Under the pieces are notes generated by a model that was given only the letters and a program-made list of their open reading frames with translations, did not search any database and was not told the DNA's origin. Below, in pieces: positions 1 through 10,661 of a stretch of 64,000 bases of DNA. The stretch is taken from NCBI RefSeq assembly GCF_000353285.1, contig NZ_KB731324.1:2064577-2128576 (forward strand). The letters are read 5' to 3'. Numbering within the stretch: the first letter of the stretch is position 1; each line of letters starts with the position of its first letter. The position numbers and the translations under genes were made by a program. The DNA comes from Leptolyngbya boryana PCC 6306. Its GTDB lineage: Bacteria > Cyanobacteriota > Cyanobacteriia > Leptolyngbyales > Leptolyngbyaceae.

Positions 1-122
1 CCAATTGTCGAAAAGTTCTTGAGTACGGATTCTCACTGCAGCCAACTTAGTGCAAAATAGAACAAATTAGGGTGCGTTGGGTACGGAAAATGACTTGTCA
101 CCAACGTTTTAGGGCAAAAAAG

Positions 123-1091
123 ATGCAAGTTTCTAAGCAATCGGCTCTCCCCCTCCTTTTGACTCTAGCAGCAGCAGCACTCACCACCGGATGCGATGAT
201 GCTCGCGATGCGGTTCGTGCTTCTACTCCAGAACTTTCAGCAGATCTCTCGCTTGGTGATCCTGCTTATTACGTCAATTTAGGACACGAACTGCAATCGA
301 GTCGCAAATACGAAGAAGCGATCGCGGTCTATCGCAAAGCGATCGTGCTCGACATGGAAAACTCTGAAGCCTATAACGGTCTGGGACAAGCACTGATCGA
401 ACAACGTCGAATTGCAGAGGCGATCGCCGCCTATCGCCGCTCGATTGAAATTAATCCACAAAATGCCTCTGCCTATGCCGGATTGGGCAATGCTCTAGCC
501 GATCGCAGACGCAACGAGGAAGCAATCGCAGCTTATCGCCGCTCGATCGAGGCGAATCCGAAGCAGATGATGGCTTATGCAGGATTGGGAAATGTGCTGG
601 CAGAACAGAAGAAAATCCCAGAAGCGATCGCGCAGTACGAACAAGCCTTAAAAGCACCCGAGCAAACCGAGAAAGCGCAAGCGATCGCGTATGTCGGATT
701 GGCACGAGCCTTGCAGACTCAAAATCGCACAGAAGAAGCGATTAATCTCTATCGCAAAGCGGCTCAAGTTGCGCCGGACTATGCTTGGGCACATATTTTC
801 CTCGGTCATGCTTTAGCCAATCAGAATCAGTTCGATGCCGCGATCACAGCTTACCGAGAAGTGCTGAGCCAACCGAGTGAGCGCAAAGGCAATCTCGGCA
901 ATACCCATGCCATTGCACTGAATGGATTGGGTTCTGCTTTACAGCGACAAGGAAAACTCAAAGAAGCGATCGCGGAGTATGAAAAAGCAGTCGATACAGA
1001 TCTCAACTACGAAGCCGCACAGAACAATTTGAACCGCGCCAAACAGCGCCTCGCTCAAGAAGTTTCCAAAACAACTTCGGCTCGGAGTTAA
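123..1091 (+). CDS. TPR-repeat lipoprotein
   Basis: The N-terminus is a lipoprotein signal: a basic start, a hydrophobic Leu/Ala run and the lipobox LTTGC followed by DD. The rest is about seven tetratricopeptide repeats with the recurring pattern EEAIAAYRRSIEINP, so this is probably a membrane-anchored protein-interaction scaffold facing the periplasm. The open frame reaches a GTG at 72, but the ATG at 123 places the signal peptide at the N-terminus and is preferred. Nothing in the repeats names a partner. It stands about 40 bp upstream of the DUF39 gene on the same strand, and co-transcription is possible. The TPR assignment is firm; the function is unknown. Confidence 0.85.
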   Translation: MQVSKQSALPLLLTLAAAALTTGCDDARDAVRASTPELSADLSLGDPAYYVNLGHELQSSRKYEEAIAVYRKAIVLDMENSEAYNGLGQALIEQRRIAEAIAAYRRSIEINPQNASAYAGLGNALADRRRNEEAIAAYRRSIEANPKQMMAYAGLGNVLAEQKKIPEAIAQYEQALKAPEQTEKAQAIAYVGLARALQTQNRTEEAINLYRKAAQVAPDYAWAHIFLGHALANQNQFDAAITAYREVLSQPSERKGNLGNTHAIALNGLGSALQRQGKLKEAIAEYEKAVDTDLNYEAAQNNLNRAKQRLAQEVSKTTSARS

Positions 1092-1132
1092 CTCGCCGCA
1101 TAATGGCAGAGATGACTTAATTCCGATGCCTT

Positions 1133-2338
1133 ATGCGAACTCTGGCTGAAATCAACGAGAAAATTCAACGCGGAAGTGCGATCGTACGAACTGCCGAAGA
1201 GGTGAAAGCTCAAGTAGCAGAAATCGGAGTCGCTGCAACCGCAAAGCTCGTTGATGTCGTGACGACAGGCACGTTCGAGCCAATGGAGTCTTCGGGGGCA
1301 GTGTTGAACTTAGGACAAACTGATCCCCCGATCAAAATTCGCCAGTGCTGGGTCGATGGAGTGCCCGCTTATGCAGGATTTGGCGCAGTCGATTTGTATC
1401 TAGGCGCGTCGCAGGTTGTAGAGTATCCGGGCGGATCAGAGCCGTTAGATCATGACGATCGAGAATCCCCAGATGCCAGACAGCGACAGCGCGGTGGAGG
1501 GCATGTGATCGAGGATCTGATTGCCGGACGATCGGTAACGTTGCGAGCACTCGGACAGGTGACTGACTGCTATCCGCGATCGTCTTTTGAAACCAGCATT
1601 ACGCGGGACACGATTAATCAATTCTATTTATTCAATCCTCGGAATCTGTACCAGAACTTTATCGTGGGCGTGAATGGGGGCGATCGCCCTTTATTTACAT
1701 ATCTAGGCGCGCTACAGCCCCAATTGGGCAATGCTGTTTTCTCAAATCCGGGTGCAATTTCGCCGCTGTTGAACGATCCAGATTTGCAATTGATTGGCAT
1801 TGGGTCACGGATTTTTTTAGGTGGGGGAATCGGCTATGTCGCTTGGGAAGGAACACAGCATTTTCCACTTCAAAAGCGCTTGCCCAATCGGACACCCATT
1901 GGACCCGCTTCGACACTTGCATTAATTGGTGATGCAAAACAGATGGATGCGCGCTGGGTGCGAGGCTGCTATTTCCGCGGCTATGGAGCTTCTTTGATGC
2001 TTGGGGTGGGAATTCCGTTGCCTGTGCTGAGCGAAGAGGTGATTGCCCATTGTGCGGTGCAAGATCAAGATTTGGTTGCTCCGATCGTTGATTTTTCGAT
2101 TCCGCGCCGAGTCCGTCCCACCTTTGGACTGGTGAACTATGCCCAGTTAAAGTCTGGGAAATTAACGATCGATGGCAAAGTCGTGCGAGTCGCACCGCTG
2201 GCAAGCCTTTATCTGTCGCGCCAAGTTGCAGTCGAGCTAAAACACTGGATTGAGGCAGGCACGTTCACATTAACTGAAGCTGTTGCCGCCATTCCCAACG
2301 ATCGCGCATTTATTCCCCAAGATATGCGAGGGATGTAA
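1133..2338 (+). CDS. Homocysteine biosynthesis protein, DUF39 family
   Basis: This 401-aa protein has the features of the DUF39 family: an N-terminal stretch beginning RTLAEINEKIQRG, the motif TTGTFEPMESSGA, a Gly-rich region FLGGGIGYVAWEGTQH and a conserved C-terminal segment ending near KLTIDGKVVRVAPL. In methanogens family members take part in making homocysteine from aspartate semialdehyde and sulfide, and cyanobacterial copies carry the same name by homology. No usual C-terminal ferredoxin or CBS partner gene is adjacent. The start is the ATG at 1133. Family membership is confident; the reaction in this organism is inferred. Confidence 0.85.
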   Translation: MRTLAEINEKIQRGSAIVRTAEEVKAQVAEIGVAATAKLVDVVTTGTFEPMESSGAVLNLGQTDPPIKIRQCWVDGVPAYAGFGAVDLYLGASQVVEYPGGSEPLDHDDRESPDARQRQRGGGHVIEDLIAGRSVTLRALGQVTDCYPRSSFETSITRDTINQFYLFNPRNLYQNFIVGVNGGDRPLFTYLGALQPQLGNAVFSNPGAISPLLNDPDLQLIGIGSRIFLGGGIGYVAWEGTQHFPLQKRLPNRTPIGPASTLALIGDAKQMDARWVRGCYFRGYGASLMLGVGIPLPVLSEEVIAHCAVQDQDLVAPIVDFSIPRRVRPTFGLVNYAQLKSGKLTIDGKVVRVAPLASLYLSRQVAVELKHWIEAGTFTLTEAVAAIPNDRAFIPQDMRGM

Positions 2339-2411
2339 ATCCGTTTGGTGACAAATTTTGAATGGGTTGACCTGAGGGGAGACAGGAGCGCTACACTGCG
2401 ATGAAGTTTGA

Positions 2412-3536
<1,125 letters not shown>

Positions 3537-3555
3537 AAGTAACAAGCAGCTTGCA

Positions 3556-4386
3556 ATGGATTTAGTTAGTCAAACCAAATGCTTCGGAGGCTCGATCGAG
3601 GTTTATTCTCATGCCTCGATCGCTTGTCAGTCTCCGATGAAATTCTCGATCTATTTGCCGCCCCAAGCAAAAGCGCGATCGCTGCCAGTGTTGTACTTTC
3701 TCTCTGGCTTAACCTGCACCGAAGAGAATTTCATGGCAAAAGCAGGCGCACAACAGTTTGCCGCAAAGTATGGGCTGATCTTAGTCGCGCCAGATACTAG
3801 CCCCCGCAACACCGGAATTGCGGGGGAAGATGAGGATTGGGACTTTGGAACTGGCGCAGGATTCTATGTCGATGCAACGGCTGAACCTTGGAGCCAGCAC
3901 TATCGCATGTATAGCTATATCGTCGATGAACTCCCAGAGTTAATTGGTGAAAACTTTCCAGTCTTACGCGATCGACAAAGCATCACCGGACATTCAATGG
4001 GCGGACATGGTGCATTAATCTGCGCCTTGCAAAATCCCGATCGCTATCGATCGGTTTCTGCCTTTGCGCCGATTTGTGCCCCGATACAATGTCAGTGGGG
4101 ACAGAAAGCATTCTCAAATTACTTAGGAGCAAATCAGAACGACTGGCGATCGTATGATGCGAGTGAGCTAGTTCGAGTCGGACAATTTCCCGGATCGATT
4201 CTCATCGACCAAGGCAGCGAAGACAAATTCCTCGCGAATCAGCTTTTGCCAACCGTATTTCAGCAAGCCTGTGCAGACGTTGGACAATCATTAAATCTGA
4301 GAATTCAACCCGGCTACGATCATAGCTACTATTTCATTGCTTCCTTCATTGAAGATCACATTCGCTTTCATGCAGAAATGCTTTGA
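3556..4386 (+). CDS. fghA: S-formylglutathione hydrolase
   Basis: This alpha/beta hydrolase of the esterase D family splits S-formylglutathione into formate and glutathione. The nucleophile elbow GHSMGGHG puts the catalytic serine at 147, with Asp223 in DQGSEDKFL and His256 in GYDHSYYF. The motifs [12 protein letters not shown] and [10 protein letters not shown] are typical of the family, and 276 aa is the usual length. It follows frmA by 19 bp and is almost certainly co-transcribed with it. The last 19 bp overlap the 3' end of the convergent sensor kinase gene. A strong hairpin lies inside the coding sequence at 3801-3826. Confidence 0.96.
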   Translation: MDLVSQTKCFGGSIEVYSHASIACQSPMKFSIYLPPQAKARSLPVLYFLSGLTCTEENFMAKAGAQQFAAKYGLILVAPDTSPRNTGIAGEDEDWDFGTGAGFYVDATAEPWSQHYRMYSYIVDELPELIGENFPVLRDRQSITGHSMGGHGALICALQNPDRYRSVSAFAPICAPIQCQWGQKAFSNYLGANQNDWRSYDASELVRVGQFPGSILIDQGSEDKFLANQLLPTVFQQACADVGQSLNLRIQPGYDHSYYFIASFIEDHIRFHAEML

Positions 4387-7070
4387 CGGATCGGAATTTC
4401 AATCCAAAATTCAGTTCCCTGCCCCGGTTCAGAATGACAGTTTAGACTGCCCTGATGGTCTCGCACGACCACTTCATGACTGATCGCTAATCCCATGCCT
4501 GTTCCTTTTCCGATCGGTTTCGTTGTAAAAAACGGATCAAAGATACGCAGCTGAGTTTGGGCTGAAATTCCGCATCCATTATCTGCGATCGAAATGAGCA
4601 CGCGATCGTCATGAACTTGTTTTGTGCGGATACGAATTGTGGGATTCTCGACCGTTTCAAGCGCATCGATCGCATTACTTAGCAGATTCATAAACACCTG
4701 ATTCAACTGCCCTGCATAGCATTCAACTGGGGGCAATTCCGCATATTCCCTAATCACCTCGATGCTGCAATCTCCCCCGTTTGGTTTCAAGCGATGCTGC
4801 AAAATCAGCAGTGTACTTTCGATTCCTTCATGGATATCAACTGGCTTCATTTTAGCTTGGTCAAGCCGTGAGAAATTGCGGAGAGAGAGCACGATTTCGC
4901 GAATTCGTTCTGTTCCGACTTGCATTGAAGCCAGTATTTTAGGTAAGTCTTGGCGAACAAACTCAAAATCAATCGATTCGATCAGATCAATCACTTCTGA
5001 TCGAGGTTCAGGATAAGCTGCGCGATAAGCGTCAAGCAGCCTCAGCATATCGATCACATAATGATTCAAATAGTTGAGATTGCCATGAATAAAGCTGACC
5101 GGATTGTTAATCTCATGGGCGACTCCAGCGACTAATCGCCCTAAGCTCGACATCTTTTCAGTTTGAATCAACTGCGCTTGAGTATGCTTCAAAGAATGCA
5201 GCGTTGCCTCGATCTGCTGAGCTTGATGCTGAGTTTGCAAGAGCAATTCGGCTTGCTCAAGTCCGATCGTCAACTGAATCGCAACTTGTTTCACAAATTG
5301 AATCTCATGCTCTGTCCAATTGCGCGGACGATCGCATTGATGCACACACAATAATCCCCACAGTTCATCTCCTCGTAAGATGGGCGCAATCAAATGGGCA
5401 CGAATCGCAAGGCGCTCTAAAATTGCTAAATAACAAGGTTCGATTACGAGTGCTTCCACATCTGAGATCGAACTCACCCGACCATGCCGATATTGGGTTG
5501 CAAACCGTTCTCCAAAGCAATAATCTTCGATACGCGTGCCCAAAACAGAGGAAAGTCCTGAAACCATATTTTCAGCAATCACCTGCCCTGTATTGTATTG
5601 ACGATCTAAATCAAATTGATAAACGCAGACTCGATCGACATTCAACGATCTCCGAAGCTCTTCGGTTGCGGTCGCACAAATCTGCTCAACTTGCAGCGAT
5701 TTCCGCATATTCGTCACCACACTGAACAGAACATGCTGCTGCTCAGTTGCTTTCTGCAATCGAGCCGTACGCTCTTGAACTTGAATCTCTAAACTGGCAT
5801 TCAGCTTTTGCACATGTTGATGCGTTTCATATTGTTGAATCGCGCTTGAAAACTGATGAGCGATCGCGCAACCTAGCTCTAAATCTCCTGCTGTCCAGGG
5901 CTGAATTTGTCCCCGTCGAGATTCACACCACGCCTTAAAAGACTGACGCGGATAAAGCTGCCGCTCGTCGGAGCTAATTTGCCCCGCCCAAAGAATCTCA
6001 GTTTCAATTTCATCTCGAAAGATAGTGAGATAGCCAAGCAATTCTCGGCGATACCACAAGGGCAAAATCAGTACCCCTCGGATTTTGAGCGATCGGAATG
6101 CAGGGTAGAACTTTTGCAATGCTGGCTCTTGATATAAATCCGCGATCGCCCAAACTGCATCTTGCTCAGACTGAAACTTATCTTGCCAAGCACTGTCTTC
6201 TTCGAGCAGCACAAATTCAGCCGTTTCGATACGCTCATCTCTAGGAGCCATTGGCTGGCTCCCACATTGAAACAATCTGACACAAGCACTCGGCAGTTTT
6301 AGATTGCGAGGAGAATGTTCGACTGCCAATGATGTGGCATTCACCCACAGTCGTCCCCCTGACCCTGCGAAGGCTGAAACTGCTGTTTCTAAAGCAGCTT
6401 GAAGTTCAATCGTCAAAAGCGAATGCAGTAAGCAACTAATGCGACGTAGCGTCGATTCGCGATCGGCTTTAGCACGCGCTTGTTCGATCAAATGATACTG
6501 AGCAATCGCTACAGTCAGCAAATCAACGACCATCTGCAGCGCACTCACTTGTGCGTCTGAAAACGATCTCGCTTCAGCATGGTGAATGACAAACAATCCC
6601 CAAAGCTTGCCTTCTTGCAAAATTGGGACGACCAGCGAAGACTGAATTCCCATTGCCATCAGATATTCAGCATGACAGGCGTTCAGCGGACGATAGCGGA
6701 TTTCATCGGGTGCAGTAGAATCAATTCCCGTTTGTCCAATGCGACGTTCAGCCACATTGACAATCGATCGCGCTCCGGTTCTTGCAAACAGTTCGCGTGC
6801 TCCAGGGGGAATATCATTCGCAGGAAATGTTAACCCTAGCAGCGAAGGGAGGCGTTGTTCGCAAATCCACTCTGCGACTACGGTTCCCGTTTCATCAGGA
6901 TTAAACTGGTAGATTTTTACCCGATCACAACTTAAAACGGCACTGATTTCCTGAGCGATCGCAGCTAAAAGTTCAGATAAACTTTTCGACCTCCGAATCC
7001 AGTGTGTCACTCGCCCAAATAGTTCTGTATTCGGAGATGAAACATTCGTCTGAAACTCATCGCTCGTCAT
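4368..7070 (-). CDS. Phytochrome-like GAF-domain sensor histidine kinase
   Basis: This is a 900-aa soluble sensor kinase. GAF1 (about residues 20-195) has the phytochrome-type [12 protein letters not shown], with Cys132-His133 where phytochromes and cyanobacteriochromes attach a bilin. Residues about 210-415 resemble a PHY domain ([13 protein letters not shown], then YPRQSFKAW). GAF2 (about 440-605) has [13 protein letters not shown], with Cys546 in the bilin position but Tyr replacing the following His. A coiled coil leads to a HisKA domain with phospho-acceptor His652 in GVAHEINNP, and an HATPase domain with [10 protein letters not shown] and GTGMGLAIS. There is no receiver domain and no transmembrane segment. 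The gene runs convergently into fghA. Kinase identity is certain; chromophore binding is inferred. Confidence 0.9.
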   Translation of the reverse strand: MTSDEFQTNVSSPNTELFGRVTHWIRRSKSLSELLAAIAQEISAVLSCDRVKIYQFNPDETGTVVAEWICEQRLPSLLGLTFPANDIPPGARELFARTGARSIVNVAERRIGQTGIDSTAPDEIRYRPLNACHAEYLMAMGIQSSLVVPILQEGKLWGLFVIHHAEARSFSDAQVSALQMVVDLLTVAIAQYHLIEQARAKADRESTLRRISCLLHSLLTIELQAALETAVSAFAGSGGRLWVNATSLAVEHSPRNLKLPSACVRLFQCGSQPMAPRDERIETAEFVLLEEDSAWQDKFQSEQDAVWAIADLYQEPALQKFYPAFRSLKIRGVLILPLWYRRELLGYLTIFRDEIETEILWAGQISSDERQLYPRQSFKAWCESRRGQIQPWTAGDLELGCAIAHQFSSAIQQYETHQHVQKLNASLEIQVQERTARLQKATEQQHVLFSVVTNMRKSLQVEQICATATEELRRSLNVDRVCVYQFDLDRQYNTGQVIAENMVSGLSSVLGTRIEDYCFGERFATQYRHGRVSSISDVEALVIEPCYLAILERLAIRAHLIAPILRGDELWGLLCVHQCDRPRNWTEHEIQFVKQVAIQLTIGLEQAELLLQTQHQAQQIEATLHSLKHTQAQLIQTEKMSSLGRLVAGVAHEINNPVSFIHGNLNYLNHYVIDMLRLLDAYRAAYPEPRSEVIDLIESIDFEFVRQDLPKILASMQVGTERIREIVLSLRNFSRLDQAKMKPVDIHEGIESTLLILQHRLKPNGGDCSIEVIREYAELPPVECYAGQLNQVFMNLLSNAIDALETVENPTIRIRTKQVHDDRVLISIADNGCGISAQTQLRIFDPFFTTKPIGKGTGMGLAISHEVVVRDHQGSLNCHSEPGQGTEFWIEIPIRQSISA

Positions 7071-7217
7071 TTAATTCCGCCCTATCCGTACAAGTTAACT
7101 TCTATAGAAACTCTTAACTAGCGTGTTTCTATTTTTAGCCTCAGTATGGGCAGAGTTTTTTGGAAATCTACATGCAGAACGCAGGTTTTCGACTAATAAT
7201 CATTCTTTTTTGAGCGA

Positions 7218-7574
7218 TTAACGACCATTCTTTTTTGAACGATAATCTTGACATTCATTTGCGGCTGATGTCATCACAACATAAGGATTAACAGCACATT
7301 TCATGTAATGATTATTACTAAAGAATTGACATTTCTTACAGGGAAGTCGAGCGAGTTCACGGCTAACTCTCGTCGATTTCTGGTTGTACTTCCAAGTATC
7401 AGCAATCACATAGATTAAGCCAATCCAAATCGCAATAAAGCATAAGGGAATCAGCACCATTCCCCCGTCTGGCTGAGGAGAATTCGAGGGGGTAGAAGTG
7501 CGTTCGGGCGGGATTTGTGCGATTTGAGTGTTGGCAGTTGGGCTAGGTTGTTGAGGAGATAGGTAGAGAGACAT
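7218..7574 (-). CDS. Small membrane protein of unknown function
   Basis: The family of this 118-aa protein was not recognised. The N-terminal 38 residues are rich in Pro, Ser and Thr, followed by one clear transmembrane segment (MVLIPLCFIAIWIGLIYVIA, about residues 39-58). The basic C-terminal tail carries four Cys (PCKKCQFF, MKCAVNPY, NECQDYR), which could bind a metal or form disulfides. Tail composition and length resemble small cyanobacterial membrane proteins. The start ATG at 7574 faces the divergent DUF4168 gene. A near-perfect 25-bp tandem duplication covers the stop codon. Confidence 0.6.
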   Translation of the reverse strand: MSLYLSPQQPSPTANTQIAQIPPERTSTPSNSPQPDGGMVLIPLCFIAIWIGLIYVIADTWKYNQKSTRVSRELARLPCKKCQFFSNNHYMKCAVNPYVVMTSAANECQDYRSKKNGR

Positions 7575-7782
7575 AAGGCTAGAGGGGACGCAAAAAGACT
7601 GACCTACTCACTGTTTTATCGATCGAGCTTTTTGACTATCTCTATCAAGGGGACTGATTTCTATCAATGTGGGTATATCTACAGATGGACTTGCTGAAAG
7701 ATGTAACGCGGATCAAAGGTCTGATAACGGATGTGAATCGCAGGTTGCCTCGATAAGATGGCGCAAAACATTGGAGATTAAA

Positions 7783-8274
7783 ATGATTCAGCGACTTCTC
7801 TTGAGTGGATGTGTCTTGGTGATAGGTGGACTGTGTCAGATGCCTGTCCAAGCTCAAACTCCAACCAGCAAACCTGCTCCAACAAGCCAGCCTGCGAATC
7901 AGACGGTGACTCCTGCCGAAACTCGCCAATTTGCAAATGCAGTCAAACAGGTCTTAGCGATCAGCCGTGAAGCAGAAAAACAGGCAACTCAGGCAATTCA
8001 ATCGGAAGGATTAACCGAGCAACGGTTTGATGAGATCTTCCGTTCTCAAAACAATCCGCAGCAAAAGCCATCTAAACCCGTGGAAACAGGGGAGCGGCAA
8101 AAGTACGATCGTGTGATTGCAAAATTGACCCAAATCAGCAAGGACAATGATTCTAAGGTAGAAACTGCGGTGAAAAAAGAAGGGCTAGAAATCCCCCGAT
8201 TCAATCAAATTTTCCAGATTGTCCGATCGAATCCCCAATTGCGCCAGCAGGTTCAAGACATGATTCGCCAATAG
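7783..8274 (+). CDS. DUF4168 secreted protein
   Basis: The protein starts with a Sec signal peptide (RLLLSGCVLVIGGLC, cleavage near VQAQ), then a Pro/Thr/Gln linker and two similar helical halves of the DUF4168 type (FANAVKQVLAISREAEK ... QSEGLTEQRFDEIF and YDRVIAKLTQISKDN ... KKEGLEIPRFNQIF). The internal duplication is clear. The ATG at 7783 is chosen over the longer frame from 7669 because it puts the signal peptide first. DUF4168 proteins are common in cyanobacteria and have no settled function. A second family member lies at 31918-32331. Confidence 0.8.
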   Translation: MIQRLLLSGCVLVIGGLCQMPVQAQTPTSKPAPTSQPANQTVTPAETRQFANAVKQVLAISREAEKQATQAIQSEGLTEQRFDEIFRSQNNPQQKPSKPVETGERQKYDRVIAKLTQISKDNDSKVETAVKKEGLEIPRFNQIFQIVRSNPQLRQQVQDMIRQ

Positions 8275-8362
8275 GCAGTTTCGACTACACTTCTCAAGTG
8301 CTGCATACCAGCCAATGAGCGTCTGAAAGGAATAGAACTCAGAAGATTTCTATTTAGTCTGC

Positions 8363-8396
8363 AACTTGATCAAAGCCGATGAGCTTTGATCAAGTT
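8363..8396. terminator. Bidirectional hairpin terminator
   Basis: A perfect 14-bp stem (AACTTGATCAAAGC with its complement) encloses a 6-nt loop, with a T-run a few bases further on the plus strand. It sits between the convergent DUF4168 and livG genes and probably ends both transcripts. Confidence 0.75.
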
Positions 8397-8422
8397 GGTC
8401 GATTTTTTGCTATCCCAAAATT

Positions 8423-9193
8423 TTACTGTCCCAAATAAGCCTCTAGTACCTTTGAATTGGATTGAATCTCAGCAGGACTTCCATCTGCAAGATTGGTTCC
8501 TTCTGCCAACACCCAAACGCGATCGCACAAGGACATAATCACATCCATATTGTGCTCAATAATCAAGAACGTTAATCCTTGCCGATTCCAGTACTGGATG
8601 TACTCACAGATTTGCTGAATCAACGTTGGATTCACTCCTGCCGCAGGTTCATCGAGTAACACAAGCCTCGGACGCGTCATCAACGCTCGCGCAATTTCCA
8701 AAAGCTTCCGCTGTCCCCCAGAAAGTGCGCCTGCATAGTCATTTGCTTTCGTCGCTAAGCCGACTGATTCGAGAATTTCCATCGCTCGATCGCGGTTTTC
8801 ACGTTCCTCTTTGCGAATCTGTCCCGCTAGTAACCAGGTGTTAAGAAAATTCTCCCCGGTTTGCTTCTGAGCCGCTAACAGCATATTTTCGAGCACCGAG
8901 AGCCGCGACAACACTCGCGCTACCTGAAACGTGCGAATCATGCCACGCTGAGCAATTTCGTGCGGTTGCAGTGATTCGATCGCCTCTCCATCGAATAGAA
9001 CTTGCCCTTGATCGGGCTGAATGAAATTCGACAGTAAGTTAAACAGCGTTGTTTTTCCGGCTCCATTCGGTCCAATCAAGCCTGTAATACTTCCAGCGGG
9101 AACCTCGATCGCCGCATGATTGACCGCTTTAATTCCACCAAAGCTTTTGACCAATCCACGTGCAGAAAGGACAGGAGTACTTGAAGTCTGCAT
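8423..9193 (-). CDS. livG: Branched-chain/neutral amino-acid ABC transporter ATPase (LivG/NatA type)
   Basis: This is the cytoplasmic ATPase subunit of a hydrophobic amino-acid uptake transporter. It shows Walker A GPNGAGKTTL, the ABC signature LSGGQRKLLEIARAL, Walker B LVLLDEPAAGV and the switch His in IIEHNMDVIM. The long insert between Walker A and the signature and the MDVIM ending are typical of LivG rather than LivF. It begins 2 bp after the permease gene, so the two are translated from one message. The LivF, LivH and binding-protein genes are not in the window, a scattered arrangement also known for the cyanobacterial Nat systems. Confidence 0.92.
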   Translation of the reverse strand: MQTSSTPVLSARGLVKSFGGIKAVNHAAIEVPAGSITGLIGPNGAGKTTLFNLLSNFIQPDQGQVLFDGEAIESLQPHEIAQRGMIRTFQVARVLSRLSVLENMLLAAQKQTGENFLNTWLLAGQIRKEERENRDRAMEILESVGLATKANDYAGALSGGQRKLLEIARALMTRPRLVLLDEPAAGVNPTLIQQICEYIQYWNRQGLTFLIIEHNMDVIMSLCDRVWVLAEGTNLADGSPAEIQSNSKVLEAYLGQ

Positions 9194-9195
9194 GA

Positions 9196-10314
9196 TTATT
9201 TCCCTAGTGTCAGTTCGTCTTTGTTGCCCAAAATGCCTTGCGGTCTAAATCGCATCAACACCATGAGAATCAATCCAATCAACATAATCCGCAGCGCCCC
9301 AACTTGATCAGCCCCGAGTCGAAGAACTCCATCTAAATCGCGAGTAAATGCAGTGTAAGCCCAGTAGATGCCCGCTCCCAAAATCGTGCCTGCATTGTTC
9401 CCGGCTCCACCCAGAATCATAATAATCCAAGCTTGAAAAGTAACAATCGGTTCAAAATTCGTCGGATAAACCGTACTCAACTGCCAAGCAAAAAATGCAC
9501 CCGCAATGCCTGCAATAAAGCCCCCAAGCATTAAGGATTGTAGCTTGTAGCTAAACACATTTTTACCTAATGCCTTTGCAACCTGCTCATCTTCGCGAAT
9601 GGCTTTGAGAACCCGACCCCAAGGCGATTTTACTAATCTTTCTAATGCCCAATACACAATTGCTAGAGTAATCAGCGACAAGAACAACAGTCCATTGCGC
9701 GCTTGATTGTCCCGATAGTTATAGAGTGCTACCGCAGCCACACTGTACAGTCGCAGCGTCAGCAGAATCAGCACTGCTGATACGATCGCTTGAACCGTGT
9801 TTTTGCGAGATAAGATCCGCTGCACTAATTTCCAAATCACAACGGCAAAAATCGGAGTCACGATCGCAATCATGCCAATCCGAGTCGCAACAGTGGGGCG
9901 AAATTCTGCCAGCGGCAACGGAAAATTTTGAACCCCAAATGCGCCTTTGGTGAGCCAACTTTCATTCAGCGCTACTAATCGCACTAATTCTGAAACCCCA
10001 ATCGTGACGATCGACAAATAATCTTCGCGCAATCGCAGTGTTGAAAACCCCATCAATAAGCCCAACAAGGCTGCCAATAGTCCGCCAATCAAAACAGCCA
10101 GGAAAATTGGCATTCCACTTAAAGTAAATAACGAGGTCGCATAAGCTCCGACCGTCATAAAGGCAACATGCCCAAAATTGATCAATCCGGTGTAGCCCCA
10201 CTGCAAATTCAGCCCTAGGCTAAAAATTGCATAAATCGCAACTGAGACGAGGAGAAACACCAAATAGCCGATCAATCCGGGATCAAATGAGAAAAGGTAA
10301 TCTAGCATAAACAT
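9196..10314 (-). CDS. livM: Branched-chain/neutral amino-acid ABC transporter permease (LivM/NatC type)
   Basis: This permease has about nine to ten hydrophobic segments and the LivM motifs LNLQWGYTGLINFGHVAFM and LRLREDYLSIVTIGVSE. The coupling-loop region that contacts the ATPase is SPWGRVLKAIREDE. Compared with short LivM proteins there is an extra membrane region around residues 165-230, seen in several cyanobacterial NatC-like permeases. The frame reaches a TTG at 10335, but the ATG at 10314 or 10308 is more likely. It is the first gene of the livM-livG operon. Confidence 0.9.
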   Translation of the reverse strand: MFMLDYLFSFDPGLIGYLVFLLVSVAIYAIFSLGLNLQWGYTGLINFGHVAFMTVGAYATSLFTLSGMPIFLAVLIGGLLAALLGLLMGFSTLRLREDYLSIVTIGVSELVRLVALNESWLTKGAFGVQNFPLPLAEFRPTVATRIGMIAIVTPIFAVVIWKLVQRILSRKNTVQAIVSAVLILLTLRLYSVAAVALYNYRDNQARNGLLFLSLITLAIVYWALERLVKSPWGRVLKAIREDEQVAKALGKNVFSYKLQSLMLGGFIAGIAGAFFAWQLSTVYPTNFEPIVTFQAWIIMILGGAGNNAGTILGAGIYWAYTAFTRDLDGVLRLGADQVGALRIMLIGLILMVLMRFRPQGILGNKDELTLGK

Positions 10315-10442
10315 GAACTGCGATCGTGTAAGCAAATCGTACCGTAAGCAGGAACATAATCTGTCTTGATTCGCACCAGTTGCGCGGGATTTCCGGCAAG
10401 TCGATGGGCATTCTCAAAGGGACTAGTTGCTCCTCCTTAGCT

Positions 10443-10661
10443 ATGAATCTCTATCGCAACCGCGCTCACCATTTAATCGATCGCATGTCTGATGCTGAAC
10501 TCGAAACGTTTTGGCCGGTTCTAGAAACAGCGTATTGTGATGCATATATGTTGAAAGCAATCGCTGATGGCAGACGGACTCACAATCCGGGGGATACCCT
10601 GACGCGCGAAGAAGCGATGCAACTCTTACCGCTCCTCCAACCCGCACCGCGCACATTATGA
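10443..10661 (+). CDS. Putative type II antitoxin paired with a RelE-type toxin
   Basis: This 72-aa acidic helical protein has the pattern LIDRMSDAELETFWPVLE, then DAYMLKAIADG, PGDTLTREEAMQLL. The same pattern is found in short cyanobacterial genes placed directly before RelE-type toxins. The last 4 bp overlap the start of the toxin gene (ATGA), the classic coupling of an antitoxin-toxin operon. The ATG at 10443 fits the homologous region better than the upstream frame from 10380. It should bind and neutralise the next product and repress the operon. The family is inferred from layout and sequence pattern. Confidence 0.7.
   Translation: MNLYRNRAHHLIDRMSDAELETFWPVLETAYCDAYMLKAIADGRRTHNPGDTLTREEAMQLLPLLQPAPRTL

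Noticed and set aside
1695-2204. 169-codon open frame antisense to the DUF39 gene
   Set aside because: Low-complexity composition with many Ser, Arg and His, and fully inside a well-supported gene on the other strand.
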